Part shown: positions 46,362 through 58,890 of the stretch, one piece after another
Layout of the letters: each line of letters opens with the position of its first letter
How positions within the stretch are numbered: the first letter of the stretch is position 1
Source: Atopsyche davidsoni
Lineage: Eukaryota; Arthropoda; Insecta; Trichoptera; Hydrobiosidae
Assembly: GCA_022113835.1 (NCBI GenBank)
Contig: JAILWY010000005.1
Span: 8,512,501 to 8,576,500 of the forward strand
DNA length: 64,000 nucleotides
Direction: 5' to 3'
Program-made: the position numbers and the translations under genes
The notes under the pieces: generated by a model
Told to the model about the DNA's origin: nothing
Database searches by the model: none
Seen by the model: the letters and a program-made list of their open reading frames with translations, nothing else

Positions 46362-46785
46362 ACTTTCTTCTTCTTCTGATACCTCTCCTCATATGAGGTT
46401 GGTGACCATTTCAACAAACTTATCCCTATCCTGAACCACTCTCACTAATTTGACCGCACTTTCGATCTTCAGCCACTGGCGCAAATTTCGTATCCACGTA
46501 AGCTTCCCTCTTCCAATGCCCTTTTTTTCCTTGGACAATCAGCTGGAGGATGCTATATTTATTAGAACTAAAAATGAGGCCAAAAAAGGAGACTTTCCGC
46601 TTCTTTACCAACACAAGAGTAGTTCCCTTTCTTTGCCCATTCTGCGCAAGCCTCTTTTATTTGTGACGTGGTCAACCCATGGTATCATAATGATTCTCCT
46701 ATATTGCCACATTTCAAATACCTCAATTATTTGCGTAGTAGCTGTCTTGAGTGTCCAAGCTTCGACTTCATAAAAGAGAACTCAT
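46362..46785 (-). pseudogene. RTE-like non-LTR retrotransposon, 5'-truncated and decayed 3' end
   Basis: The minus strand reads the C-terminal part of a LINE reverse transcriptase. It starts EAWTLKTATTQIIEVFEMW near 46770 and continues with YRRIIMIPWVDHVTN, LRRMGKEREL, SNKYSILQLIVQGK and LTWIRNLRQWLKIESA, to a TGA at 46389-46391. At least two frameshifts and internal stops break the frame. A GAAGAAGAAGAA-type tail (plus-strand TTCTTCTTCTT, about 46367-46377) follows the stop, as in many simple-repeat-tailed LINEs. The EMW-YRR and W-NLR-W blocks are typical of the RTE/BovB-type group; the clade is inferred from memory of these motifs. Confidence 0.82.
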
Positions 46786-48060
46786 AAAGAAGAATCTCCA
46801 GCGAGATTTCAGGGTTATGTTTCTTGAGATATAACTTTTTACCTGAAACACGGAATCAAAAAAATATATGCTGAGATAATAAAAGTTCAATCATAGCAAC
46901 ATATTTTAACTAACTATCATCAGTTTTTTTACGTTAATATCAATAAGAAAATATAAACTCATATCAATCAAAGATGTGTCTGTGACATGTTGTATTTTAA
47001 CGGAAGTCATTTTCGTTACAAATTTTCAATGTACGCAGTATTTACATTTCAATGATACAAGCTATAAATGCGATAAATATTCGCATATAAGATATAATAT
47101 TTGAATAACTGAACGCGTACTTGAAAGTGCTGGGCGGGCTCTTCCCAAGCGTTAATAAACCTCTGCCTATCTGACGACATCACAGCCTCCCACCCTGTTT
47201 GGGCCAGCACCGAGGTAATATAGAAGCCTGAAAGATTCAGCAAGAGAGCCTCGAGCTATCCTGTTTAAATTGAATCAAAAGTATTTAATAAAAACTTAAA
47301 TTTACAAGGTTTATTGGAAATAAGTAGAGCGATAGTGATGGGAATCCGTCTAGCACCGAGACGGCGTGAAAGCCTGAGTGATTCAGTGAGAGGTCCTCAT
47401 TTTTTAATATTTAAAAATAAAAACTTAAAATTATTCATAAAATTTATGATAACAAGATCAAAGAGGTGAGGCAGTAAATTTTTTTTTCGTTTCGACTAAG
47501 CAAACACCTGTATTTTTATTGTGAGTAAGTTTTTCATGAGGTTAGATTTTAAAATATATTTATTAAATTATTAACTTACAAAAAAGTAACCCGCTAATAC
47601 GGTTATTTCGTTTTGACGTTACCTGTTGTAATAAGACACATATCGTATGAACTTAATGATGTAAATTGATCATTTTGAACTGCAAATACAAATTTTATTT
47701 GAAACAGCTATATCTTAGATAATAAACAAAATTTATTTGTTTATAGCTTTGAAATTAAATATATATTGTTACAAGCAACTCTAGGGGACTTTTTAAGATT
47801 TGTTTATAACTTTACTGAGAATTTTCAGTTAATTATAGGATCCCATCACTAGAAGCGCTTATGTCATTTCTATGGCCCGCCCATGGAGGTGGTGCAGCTT
47901 CCTCCCACGGCTACCAATATTTTCACAAAGACTTTCAGAATAAGTTGTTTACTTGGTGATTGATTCTAGGCAAGCAAACGAGCGATAATCACACTGGCAT
48001 CATACCGCCTCCAGTAATTGGAATTTAGTTGACGGCTGGGAGAATAGAGCTATTTGAAGT
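46786..48060. other. Non-coding with islands (47110-47240, 47325-47400, 47850-48060)
   Basis: Three short base-balanced islands in A+T-rich DNA. The middle one contains CCGTCT-AGCACCG-AGACGG, a 6-bp perfect hairpin. The first has a 64-codon minus-strand frame with fairly ordinary residue use (47049-47243) and no recognised domain. It is the most exon-like of the minor frames, but no splice-site pair supports it. Confidence 0.35.
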
Positions 48061-49843
48061 TGTCATTACGACGATGAATGAAGTATATTTTTAGCAAAAT
48101 CAATAATATTATTGACCTTTATATTAAACATGAAGCTACTGCTTTATTCAATTTAACCATTAGCCAATACACATATTTATCTCAAAATAGATTTACACGA
48201 TACATATAGTTGACTTTTTTAATATTGAATAAGTATAGAATTGTTAGAAAGAACACAACCGTTTTAATAATTAATTTTATTTGATTGGGGTGAAAACAAA
48301 TTATACAAAAATCTATAGTTATCAGTCTTATGTAGAGTGAATTTATTATCATGATCCTAAAGATATTAACTTTGACTTAAGCTTTTTAATTTTTGAGTTC
48401 CTAGAATGCCTCCAACAAAGTGGACTGATAACACAAATAATTGAAATAGATCTTCCGTCAGCATAAATAGAAAAAAAATATGTTTTTATAATAAAACTAA
48501 GAATATGAAATATCATTAAATAGAATGCTTAATAAAGCCTTATTCTTTAAGAAAACTGACTAAAAAACAAAACATTATCGTCTATTTGGATTTAAACTTT
48601 ACTCATTAGGATGCAAATGTCTCTTTTTATTGTATTTTATTTTGGTGCAGTGTGTTTAATTTCTCTAAGCTTTCTTTATTTAAAGTTAACTACGGTGACT
48701 TGAAGTTGTTTACCATTTACTGAGTGCGCTCTTCTCTATGTGCATTGTTTCTTTTATTTAATGCCAGACTCGCTTGCACAATAGATGAAATACAGAACAA
48801 AGAGCATGAAAAACTCATGATTTAAAGCTAAAAACTAGCCAGATATATCAAAAATAAATTTTCTGATTCAGGTTTTTATGTTGCAATCGGAATAAAAAAA
48901 AACTTGAAAAACAACTCAATACTTACATACAAGTACTATTTAAAATTTTAGTTTTAAGCAGTTAATTATTTTTTTCAATTTATCAAGCAGGTTTATAAAA
49001 TTGAAAATAGTTCGCTACTTTAGCTGTAAATCATTTCATGTATTTTGATAAAGATTGTCTAAAATAGGAAATATTATAAATTGATTTACTTTCCCTAACA
49101 ACTTACACGATACAAACTTATTTTCAAGAAGACATACAGAAAAAAAAACTTATAATGTTACTTTTACTCTGGTCCGTTTCTTTTACGAAGAGAAACAAAA
49201 TACAATAAATAGATCCTGATTTCATTTACGTACTAAAACAAATACAATTGAAACAAGTACCCAAATGTATTAAGAACATTCAAAGTTTAGATTTTCTTAT
49301 AAATAGATTAATAAGCTAGATAAAAGTTGTGATTTATTCCAATAAACAATTTGTTGTAATTAGCTGTAACAACGTGTATTCATTAGCAATGATAGAAATT
49401 GGTGCTACAGTCGCAGGCCTGAAATAGTTTATCTTATTTACTAAGTTTGTGAGAATTATTACATCACTATAATTTAGTACAGTCCCTACTTATGACAATG
49501 ATAAATTAACAGCCCTAAGTTAAATTAAATTATCTCTAAGGTGATAAATCTTATTTTTGTAACACGAGAATCTGTTACATTTGCTTTCTGGGGATAACAA
49601 TTAATTATTTCTGTGAATGTCTGTAGATACATGAATATTCAATGAAATAACACATGGAAAATAATTTATAACTCGTCTTGTCTATAAAACTGGAAACTGT
49701 GAGAAAATTGCAATGTAAACGTTTTGACCTTTTGTGATATGTTTTATTTGCATGAACAATTTCAACATTTAGGTCTAGTTAAGATTTAAATATGAATATC
49801 ACATGTTGTTAGGTTTTAGCAACCATTGTCTTGTTAATAGATT
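48061..49843. other. A+T-rich intronic DNA, nothing recognised
   Basis: No gene, RNA or repeat could be supported. Confidence 0.5.
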
Positions 49844-49981
49844 TGGTTTCTTGGATGTTTTTTTAGCTGCTTAAAGTTTTTAGTTCTCCGATGTTCTTTG
49901 TTGCATATATGATGGTCTCAGTACAAGCACCAAAGTGTTGGAGGACTGAAAACTCTAATAACCTCAACACTCAAGAAACCA
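49844..49981 (+). ncRNA. Candidate hairpin RNA (imperfect, G:U-rich)
   Basis: The ends pair perfectly over 10 bases: TGGTTTCTTG at 49844-49853 with CAAGAAACCA at 49972-49981. Further in, AAAGTTTTTAGTTCTCCGAT (about 49873-49892) pairs over 20 positions, with 15 Watson-Crick pairs, 4 G:U pairs and one mismatch. A CTTTG/CAAAG helix follows, and a loop at about 49903-49920. Four of the five differences in the 20-base helix are wobbles if the plus strand is transcribed; on the minus strand they would be A:C mismatches. This favours a plus-strand RNA. The inner stem has the size of a microRNA precursor, but no known microRNA was recognised. A decayed inverted-repeat transposon is the main alternative. 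Confidence 0.35.
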
Positions 49982-50455
49982 CATCAAATAAGTACGAAAA
50001 TTTAGAACAAAACAGCTACCAATATTACGAGGAAAATATCAAAATCATATAATAATTTTTAACTATAATAGCTTATAGGAATATATTTTACTTTTTTTCA
50101 TACAGTGATTTATTTTAAAAATATATATTTTTACTTTTCTTATTTTTTTCTTTTAGAAACGGTTGTTAATCTGTTTAGAGGTTGTGTTGACAGAGATTAC
50201 ACATATTTTTTTAAAAGTTGTTTTGATAAATTTATTATTTTCAGAGTAAATAAATACAAAAGTGTATATTATAAATATGACACTCATGAGTAAATAAACC
50301 CCAATTTCGATTTTGATTGTTAAAAATATTTAGAATTTTTTATTCAAAGTGACATAATGTCAAAAAATATGTTATCTTAATACAAGGACAGAATTAATGT
50401 TAAATAATCAAATTATATAGTTTATTTAGAAGTCACTTACGTTTACCTATTTTAC
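49982..50455. other. A+T-rich intronic DNA
   Basis: Nothing recognised. The 62-codon frame at 50105-50293 is Phe/Tyr-rich low complexity. Confidence 0.5.
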
Positions 50456-51520
50456 GATCCTTTATCTCGCGGCGGTAAACACTGGATCCATAAAACTTTC
50501 TTTTAAGAAAATGCCCTCTTAAATCCAATCAACACTACACAGAAAAGCTCCCTGGCGGGATACAATCTCTTTGAACGTAGATGTATCAAAGTTTGTCAAG
50601 TATTTATTTAACCCTCTAAAAATGAATCTAACGTTAAAAAAAATTTATAATATTCACGATAGTAGGTATAACAATTTTTTTTATTTAGAAGGTATGTATT
50701 TAATCTAAAATCATTAGGCAGGAGCTTATCTCAACAATAACAAGTTAAGTTTTTAAAGATTTCGGAATTTTATGGAGACTCAAAAGTCAAACTATATTTC
50801 ATTCATTTATTGTGGCCAGTCTCACATAAATTTCTTAAAATATTTTTTTGTCATATTTAACTTCACTTATAATAAAAACCCGGTACACCACGGCTGCCAA
50901 GCAAGAGCACTAACCAATTCTCAACACAACTCACTTACATGTCGACAGTGAGGTTTTCAGCTTTGAATCTGAGTATCACTAGTATAAAAATATAAATAAA
51001 TTCCAGAAACTTCAATCTGAAAACAGCTGTAACTACATTCAAATACTTTCTACTGTTTTTTTTTCCTATTTCTGTGACCTTTTCTTTTAGTTTCTGTTTC
51101 TGTTAGTGTGAATATTTCTAGCTTCTACATTATCTAAACATAGATTTCTCTAGCTTTACATGCTAATTTAGTTTGAATGAATATTTATAAATATCAAATA
51201 TTATTATCTCATCAACGTTTAAGATATCATCTGGTTACCTGCTTTCTTTAAAAACGTATAATATTTTGCCAAGAATATCTAGTTTCCGTATCCTTATCTC
51301 GTTTTATGATTCCTTTCTGGTCTCCATAGTCCATTACCCGATCACTCCGCGGTAAGCGCTTTTGCTGAAAGCAGCCAGAAAGCTCCGGGATCGAATCATC
51401 CCCCGCTTCCACGAGCATAAATCCGCACAACTGAAAACTGAAACTGTAAAAATTCCGTGGCCTTATTTCCGGCTAGGAACTTGCAGCAATGTTGCGTACC
51501 GGAAGTATAGTGGAAAGTTA
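50456..51520. promoter_or_regulatory. Two related-looking islands (50456-50575 and 51289-51520)
   Basis: Both islands contain ATCC-TTATCTCG at the left, a GCGGTAA word, and CAGAAA(A)GCTCC followed by GGGAT at the right. The outer blocks are about 83-87 bases apart in each. They may be a diverged duplication or share binding sites, though the GCGGTAA word sits at different spacings. The DNA between is A+T-rich. The frame at 51362-51670 has no recognisable domain. Confidence 0.25.
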
Positions 51521-54500
51521 ACTTTTATGCGCCGTAGAGAGTATTTTTTCCGTCATATGTGGCTAATTCGTAAAATTGGGCTATTCTTGGGTTGTTATTT
51601 TTCGCGTCCATGGAATATTGCAGTTTTTCGTGAAAGTTTTTATTTTATGCTTTGCTGCCTCTTTTGCTGAGAGAGATTTACGATATAACGGAGTTGCGCA
51701 TGAAAATATTGGAACCTTGTAAATAAAACATTATCTTACATAATAAATTTTACAAAATTAATCCGGCACAAACAATATTACTGTAATTTGAACGTTTTTT
51801 TTTTTTTAATTCACAGTTTTTAAGCCATAAGCCAATATTTTATATGAACTTGTGTGTTTGTATTCAGCAATATTTCTTTGATGTTTTAAGGTCATTAAAT
51901 ATGAATAATTACTATTAATATGTTACAGTTTTTAGCTTGGAAATTCTGACGGATAATTGTATTTCTACCCCTAAATGACTGCCATAAATATTATCCAGGC
52001 ATATTGAAACTAAATATCGCTAATCTCTTTTGCCCAATAAAAATAAATCACTTGTTACTTTCTACCATTATGAGACCGCGTTCTTGTCCAAATGTTAAAT
52101 TTATTTCAAAACCCATAAACGATTTACTCTTTGTGACTGAAAATATTTTTTTGAAATTCACTGTTTTCGATGAACTACTAATCATTAAAAAAAATGTGTT
52201 TACAGATTAAACAAATGAATCAAATAGTCGACCTCATTAACAATTTTCGATTTAACTTTTTAAATCAGATTTGATACTGAAAATAGAGTATCGCGCAGGA
52301 TATATAATATGTATATAGTGGAATTTCAAATATACATATTTATATATATATATTTATATATATATAAATAATTAAAATTCCAGTAACGTTGCCGTACATT
52401 TATTCAATATGACATGAAAATAATGATACTGGCCAATTCTTCTCTGCAGTATAAAAATTGTACGCAGTTTATTTTGAAAAAAACTCTCATAAATTTTATA
52501 GTACGACGTCAATGACGTATGATATTACTTTTTTCATATGTTTTATTTATTAAGTTTAACATCTGTTATTTATTTATTAAAAAATCGATAAATTAATTGT
52601 TTTATTTTTAATATCTGACAATAGAGGATGAATATATTTCGACGACGTTACGGAAAAATAACGTAGTTACTCCAACACGACAATATGTTTTTACTGTTAC
52701 TGATCGATATTTTTTTTTCAGGTAAGTGAACATCTTTATTTAATACAAGAGAAGTTGTACATAATTTGCTATGGCGATAAAAACATCTCGATCTCCATCA
52801 AAGGTATGAAAAATCATTTTTATCTAAAATTTACCTGCCATAAATATGGCAATGTAAAAGGTTTTTGTAATTTATATTATCATTAATATCTTGAACAAAC
52901 AATTATTCACGTTTTATTTTCGGCAACACTTTAACTGTAGATTAGAAAGTTGACAAAGAAATTAAGAGGTTTAATTAGTTTACTTCTTGTTAGCTAGTTG
53001 TTATTTGTATTATTTGTGATTCCTAAATCATATATTATTCTGTTCACCTTTAGTTTTTGTGCTCGTTCAATTTTTGTAATCTTAGTCGTAGTGATTTATA
53101 AATAATCAACCGATTTGAATTTTAATCAAAACTTTTATTTTCAAATTCCATTTTAAATAAGACACTCCAAAATTTAATAAATCTAATTACATAAGTGTTC
53201 AATATTTATAAGCCCGTAACTCCTCTCCAAAGTAAAGCCGAGTTTTAACAAAGCGTATTTCTTATAATCCTGGGTTTTGATCTTTAGACATAATACTTTC
53301 GGTACTAGTTCGGAAGAAAATCTTGTAGATATCCAGCGCCAAGTTTGCATTTAAATCTGATCATTAAACAACAGCTGAAAGTTATTTCAGCCATTGGAAT
53401 ACGTTCATATGCCTTTGTTGGGATATTTTTGAAGTCTCTTTGCATATACAATGTTCAAAGCACGTATGTTTTTCAGTAGGTTTAAATCCTTAGTACTGGA
53501 TAATAAACTTCGATGTGTTTTCATTGAAAAGTTTTCAGTGGAAATCGCCCAACAATTTAATTTATGGAACTATTCAATATAAAACAACAAAGACATAGAA
53601 AGTAAATTTTATATTTGTATATATATATAAATATATTTATTTATTTATACAATATAAAAACTACGATGTTACGTGCACATTAAAAGGTGTAGTAGTCCTA
53701 ACTTTAATTTTATTTGTCACTTATATTTACTACAAATATATTTCAAAAAATCAAGAAGTTAGCCTTCATACGCATGGCAATTAGTAACAGCATTTTAAAC
53801 ATCGCAATAGATAAATAGATGAAATTTCTAGACCAAATAAAAATCCAAGAAGCATTGTAAAAGAATCCCGTATCTATTAATGGCCGTAATCAGTATTAAT
53901 CCCATTTGGATTTATTTATATGTTGGCAATATATCAAGTCGTCGTTTTGAGCGGCTACTAACTTACATTCTTGCAACAAAAAGTTTATCTCTTCCACTCG
54001 ACTAATTGTAAAATAAATATCATTGCTTATCCCCCGAATGCCTTCTGAAACTGGAGAAGTATAAAAATCAACCGCCCTTTGTTACGACGTGACTGAAGCA
54101 TGTTTTATGGAACCATTTATACTAACTTTCATTTAAAATGACCCCCCATTATTTTTTCCTTGTAACAGAAGTTACGATCGCAACCTGGACATAAAATCTT
54201 TTCAATTTTAATTAATATGGATTTTTTAAAGTATTTTTTCTCATTTTCCCTGTTCATGTGGAAGAAAAATATTTTTAGATTCCCACTATGTTGTTTCATA
54301 TAAAGATTGACTAGAACTTAAGCATATAAACAGTTTCCTGTTGCAATGTTACAATATTATCAGCCAGCAGACAGACAATATGAGTCGACTTTATAAGACA
54401 AATTTAGTTTAAAAAACCTGCTTTTACCTCAAAAGAAGGTGTGGTGTATCGAACATCCAACTTAGGCTAAGATCTAGGTTTTGTGCGCTAATGAGGCACC

Positions 54501-54757
54501 AAATACCTGGCCTATTCAACCATTTGTATAAAAGTACTTATGATGTGTCACTAAGTGCAACATCGTTCATATAAAAAAAGTGAGAGAGGCTACAATCTAA
54601 TCTGATTTGAATTTCTATTTGATTTATTTGTTTATTCTTGATATTATTAACTTCATGAATTTTACATATTTTCATTACGAGTAACCTTTTTTGCTTATCT
54701 TGAAAATATGATACTTTGATCCTCATTACTACCTGAAATATTTTTTTAAAATATTAT
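51521..54757. other. A+T-rich intronic DNA
   Basis: Low-complexity TA-rich tracts occur at 52331-52372 and 53616-53650. No gene or transposon was recognised. Confidence 0.5.
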
Positions 54758-55030
54758 TTGAGTGGGTGTTCCGTGGTATGTCAACTTCCTCAAACTATTA
54801 TAAATGCAATCGAATATAGAATTTCTCAACACACGGTGCTTCTCATCTCCGAGGACGGGGATGAGCAGCCCTGTGAGCGATGGCGAGGGGTGGTCCATGC
54901 CGAGGAGACTGAGCCCCCATCCGCTGTTTTTGCGGCGCCCCCGAGATTGACGCGAGAGTGCCGGCGATGATTGTGACGTTTGTCAAACAGCCGGCAGTTT
55001 GTCAAACAACGCGTAGTTTTCGAGATGAAA
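54758..55030. promoter_or_regulatory. G+C-rich island with twin palindromes
   Basis: The central part (54845-54970) is G+C-rich. It is followed by two identical 11-bp palindromes, GTTTGTCAAAC, at 54978-54988 and 54997-55007, 19 bases apart start to start. Twin symmetric sites about two helical turns apart are typical of cooperative dimer binding. The overlapping frames on both strands show no domain. Confidence 0.35.
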
Positions 55031-55599
55031 CACAGAAATAAACATAAACAAAAAAATAAATTTTCCTCAACATCCAAACACCACATATCTTTATTGATTA
55101 TATATATTTAATCTAATAAACTCTGACTAAAATATTTTACCTACATTATACCGTGACCGATTAATGTGTGATTCTCAAAAATTTATTTATATTTTATTAT
55201 ACTGTATACCTTGCTAATTTTTTTTTATTAAAAACAACCGCCAAAACCTCTTTACTTTCAAAATATTGTTTGAAGTTTTACCTTTTAGGCACATCACGCC
55301 CGTTTTACTTTTTAGATATTTCTATATGAGAGATATGCTTTTAATTGTAGTTATCCTTTATTTGATTTAACACAGTCCTGTGGTAAAACAAATTATATTT
55401 ATTTAACCAACAAATCCCATTATTTTTTCTTCAAAAAGATCTATAGTTGACTGTGGCGGACTTTAACAAGCTTTTTGGTTTATAGGATTCATGTGGTTGG
55501 AGAATTCCTATATAACTACATAAAATATTAAAAATCTATTTAATACGCATTTTAAGGTTGATATTTTTGTAAAAACCATTATTTGTAAAACTGCAATCT
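55031..55599. other. A+T-rich intronic DNA
   Basis: Nothing recognised. Confidence 0.5.
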
Positions 55600-55735
55600 A
55601 TCGTCATTAGTTTGGCGCATTACTGTGCACTATTTGGCAGCGTGGCTGGCGCTTCTCCGTAATGACACTAATCTTATCGGATCTCTACGTGTCTAATGAC
55701 GGTAGCTGCCACGTGCCAACCTAAATGAACAATAC
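55600..55735. promoter_or_regulatory. Island with three TAATGAC-type words
   Basis: GTCATTAG at 55603-55610, TAATGAC at 55660-55666 and CTAATGAC at 55693-55700 give one inverted and two direct copies of a homeodomain-type word in about 100 bases. TTTGGCAGCGTGGC and GCCACGTGCCAA form an imperfect inverted pair around them, with a CACGTG E-box. A compact enhancer is likely. Confidence 0.3.
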
Positions 55736-57473
55736 AACGGAATGATTTGCAAAAAACATTAAATAATAAAGCCTTAGATACAACCGAGAGTAAACTTTTA
55801 TTAATAATGCACCCAGATCGAGTAGTTTTTTTTCATTAATACAGCTCACTATTTGTATTAACTCTTAGTACTAATCTGCTAGCCAAACATGGTAGGACCT
55901 GGATAAAACGATTGATTCAAACGATTATTATACGATAAAAATATTTTTAATTGCCTGAATAGTTCATTTAAGATTTTTCCGGATTTTTTTACTGTATGAC
56001 AAATTCAGTACAAAAAATAAAAAAAAATTAATTAAAACCTTGATAAAAATTTATCTTTATTCATCCGCTTGTATCCAAACTCTCACCTATCAACCCACCT
56101 GGTAAACAAAATAACTGCCAAAAATGTATATTATATTGACCCAATATCAAATTATGAATATATATCAAATATCAATTATAATAGAACTATAAGGCATAAT
56201 AGAATATCGACTCAATAGATATGCTAATATCAAAAAAAGATTTTTACAGTATAAGGTTACCTTTAAAAACTGTGATTAATATACTGCGTAGAACACTTTA
56301 CTATAGAAATCTTCTTCAAGTATAGTATATCTTCATAGTAACGACAGGCCTTGTTATGAACTACTATGACTAAAATAAAAAAATAATAGTGACGTCACTC
56401 TCTATAATGTACTGCAATATAACCGTAGAATTTTATCCCAAAATACCTCACCGTGTCAAAACTACGTCCGGTCTAACATTCGTCAGCGGACGGAGTCAAA
56501 GAAAAAAACACTCTTTCCATTACATGAAATGAATACTTTATGCTGAAAGTACACATTTTTCTACTCTAAAACACTTCCTAACAGGGACCCGGTTTATATT
56601 TTCTCGTACGGCCGGGGTTATTTAAAATTACGCTTCTTTGTGCCATTTTAACGTCCTCCAAGCATCTGCCCTCTCTGAAAACAAAATATACAATTGTGAA
56701 AACTTTTGCAAATAAATCATTTCTGAATGTACCGCATTCCAACTATACCTAAAATATAACCACAAAAAGTTTTGAGCAAACATAACTGGCACGTGTGATA
56801 TAAGAGATACCCGCCTGAAGGAAATTTACAACTGAAGTTGAAGGGAAAATGGACAAGGATGATTACTTTTCAATTATCATCGTGACCTTTAAATAACTAT
56901 TGTTGAATTGATAATTATTGGTTGAAAATGTTAAGTTATTATGATTTACAAGAGTTTATTATTTATTAATTTAATCTACGTTTTAACGCCACGTAGATTT
57001 TTGGTGACAAGCATCATTTAGCTAAGGTTAAAAATTTTTTTGCTCAAAAATATTTGTTTTTCTCACCTCAAATCAGACATGCAACTTGGCAAAAATATCA
57101 ATATAATTGAAACTAGCATTGATTGTTGATGACTAACACGTTCTTTGATGGCAAACACTTAACCAAAAATAGCACAAACATGTACTGTATTATTGCATTA
57201 TTAAATATATAAGTAAAACCGGTAAAAAAAAAATTATATATTACACATAACGTATACTTCCAATTTAAAAATTATTTAAAGGTTTTACAATTAAAACAAG
57301 CATTGCATACATGCTGTCATATTTGCCATCATATTATATATTTTTAGTGCATTAAGTTTCTTATTAATTTATTTTTTTTAATTATTAGAAATTAAACGTT
57401 TAAATGACGTTCTGTAATCTAACTAATATTCTGATTCAAAAAAATATATTTTGATTATATTTATAAGTTATAA
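55736..57473. other. A+T-rich intronic DNA with mixed stretches (56440-56660)
   Basis: 56440-56660 is somewhat base-balanced. No gene was seen. Confidence 0.4.
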
Positions 57474-57580
57474 CGCCATCTGTGATCAATCAACAGAAAA
57501 TGTTTTTGTAGTTTTGCTATCGGGCGCTAGATGTCACTCTGTCCAGATCAATTTATTTCTGTTCGTCTACAGATGGCGGA
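57474..57580. promoter_or_regulatory. Cluster of CTCF-like motifs
   Basis: CGCCATCTGT at 57474-57483 is the complement of ACAGATGGCG. GCGCTAGATGTCAC lies at 57524-57537 and AGATGGCGG at 57571-57579. All resemble the AGRTGGCG core bound by CTCF in insects; the middle one has one core mismatch. The first is inverted relative to the other two. An insulator or boundary element inside the long intron is possible. Confidence 0.35.
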
Positions 57581-58679
57581 CAAGCACTTACAACCCACAC
57601 TAGAATTAACTATACTATGCGAACATGATTTATTTGATATGGAAAATTCCATATTCAACAGTTTAACATGAAAAGAATACTAATTATCACTATATGCGCT
57701 TTTAGTAACTACAAAGACTAAAGCATGGGTGATGGTTCTAGGCCAACTTCACTCAAATAAAAGATATATCCATCAATCGGCATAATCACAAAGCTTTTTA
57801 CCATTCCGCTTATCTCTGATTCACCGAATGAGTGATGAAGCGGATTTGATCCAACATTGAAGCTGAAAGCACTAGATCCTTCGACCAGGAGATATTCACA
57901 AAATAATCGCTTACTCTTGCTACTTGCTTTGTTTAGTATTATAAACGTTATTTACGAAATCAAAACTATAAGATTTACTTTACGAAATATATTTGTAAAC
58001 AAGAAGCGTTAGATTATTAATAATATATGTTTTACGCCCTTTTATTTATGCACTCACTTTATTATAAAGTTTATCATAATGTATTCAAAAGTCTTTTCAT
58101 TCAAATGCTTATCTTCAGATTTGAATGATATAAAAATATTTTTTTCTTGGTATATTATCTAAAGTAGCGTCTGTGATATCACCATCACTGCAGTAAGGTG
58201 CATTCTGAAACGGCAAGCTAACGGCAAGCAAACGGCAGTATGAAAGCTCTACATTAAATACTTTCTGAATCTAAGAGCATTATTATATGAGACTATCATT
58301 TTACATCTAATATTACATATTAAGAAAAACACCTCCTAAACTATGTGTTTAGAAGAAAGCTTTCATTTTTTTATATATTTGAGTATAGCCTTACAATTAA
58401 TTGCTTTTGAATATTTATAGATCGAAGCCTTCACAAATAATTGAGTATTTAAATGTATCTATATTTAACATAAGAATTAAAAAAAGTTTACGGCTTTGTG
58501 TCAAAACCATAAAATAGGTATTCTTCAATCATAATTTAGAAAGAACATATATATAGCTTATATTTGAAGTTGTCAGAAATGGATGTACAATTTATAAATA
58601 TATATACATTCATACCTTATATGTTTTCTTATTAATATTTAATATTTATATTTATAACTAATAGTTTTACTATGAAAAA
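57581..58679. other. Mixed intronic DNA (island at 57720-57910)
   Basis: 57720-57910 is base-balanced. A short tandem repeat lies at 58209-58237. No gene was seen. Confidence 0.4.
58209..58237. repeat. Short 11-bp tandem repeat
   Basis: AACGGCAAGCT, AACGGCAAGCA and then a partial AACGGCA. A minor local duplication. Confidence 0.85.
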
Positions 58680-58890
58680 TAAATATAAAAGCAGGCCTCC
58701 GGTTTTCGTCCGCGCAAGGCTGCTTAGTAAAAAGTAAGCGTCTTTGGGGAACAAAACAAAGCCTCCTAAGCAGATAAGGTTCGATAGATTCCAGGACGGG
58801 GGACGATCCATCAGGATGGTGCTGGACGCGCTCTGACTGGAGGGATGAAATATTGAATCCGGATGGAAGTCTACCCCTTGTCGTAATTGA
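58680..58890. promoter_or_regulatory. Base-balanced island, candidate enhancer
   Basis: About 210 bases, G+C-richer than the flanks. It contains CCGCGCAAGG at 58710-58719, a word that recurs at 33970 and 63322. The minus-strand 92-codon frame through it lacks a recognisable domain. Confidence 0.25.

Noticed and set aside
46450..46773. 107-codon plus-strand frame
   Set aside because: It is antisense to the decayed LINE reverse transcriptase, which explains its length.
11346..48618. Several ATGCAAAT octamers across the window taken as a POU-site array
   Set aside because: Six or so copies are about what this base composition predicts, and they are not clustered.
51362..51670. 102-codon plus-strand frame
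   Set aside because: No domain was recognised. The start lies in a CpG island and the end in A+T-rich sequence; no flanking splice signals.
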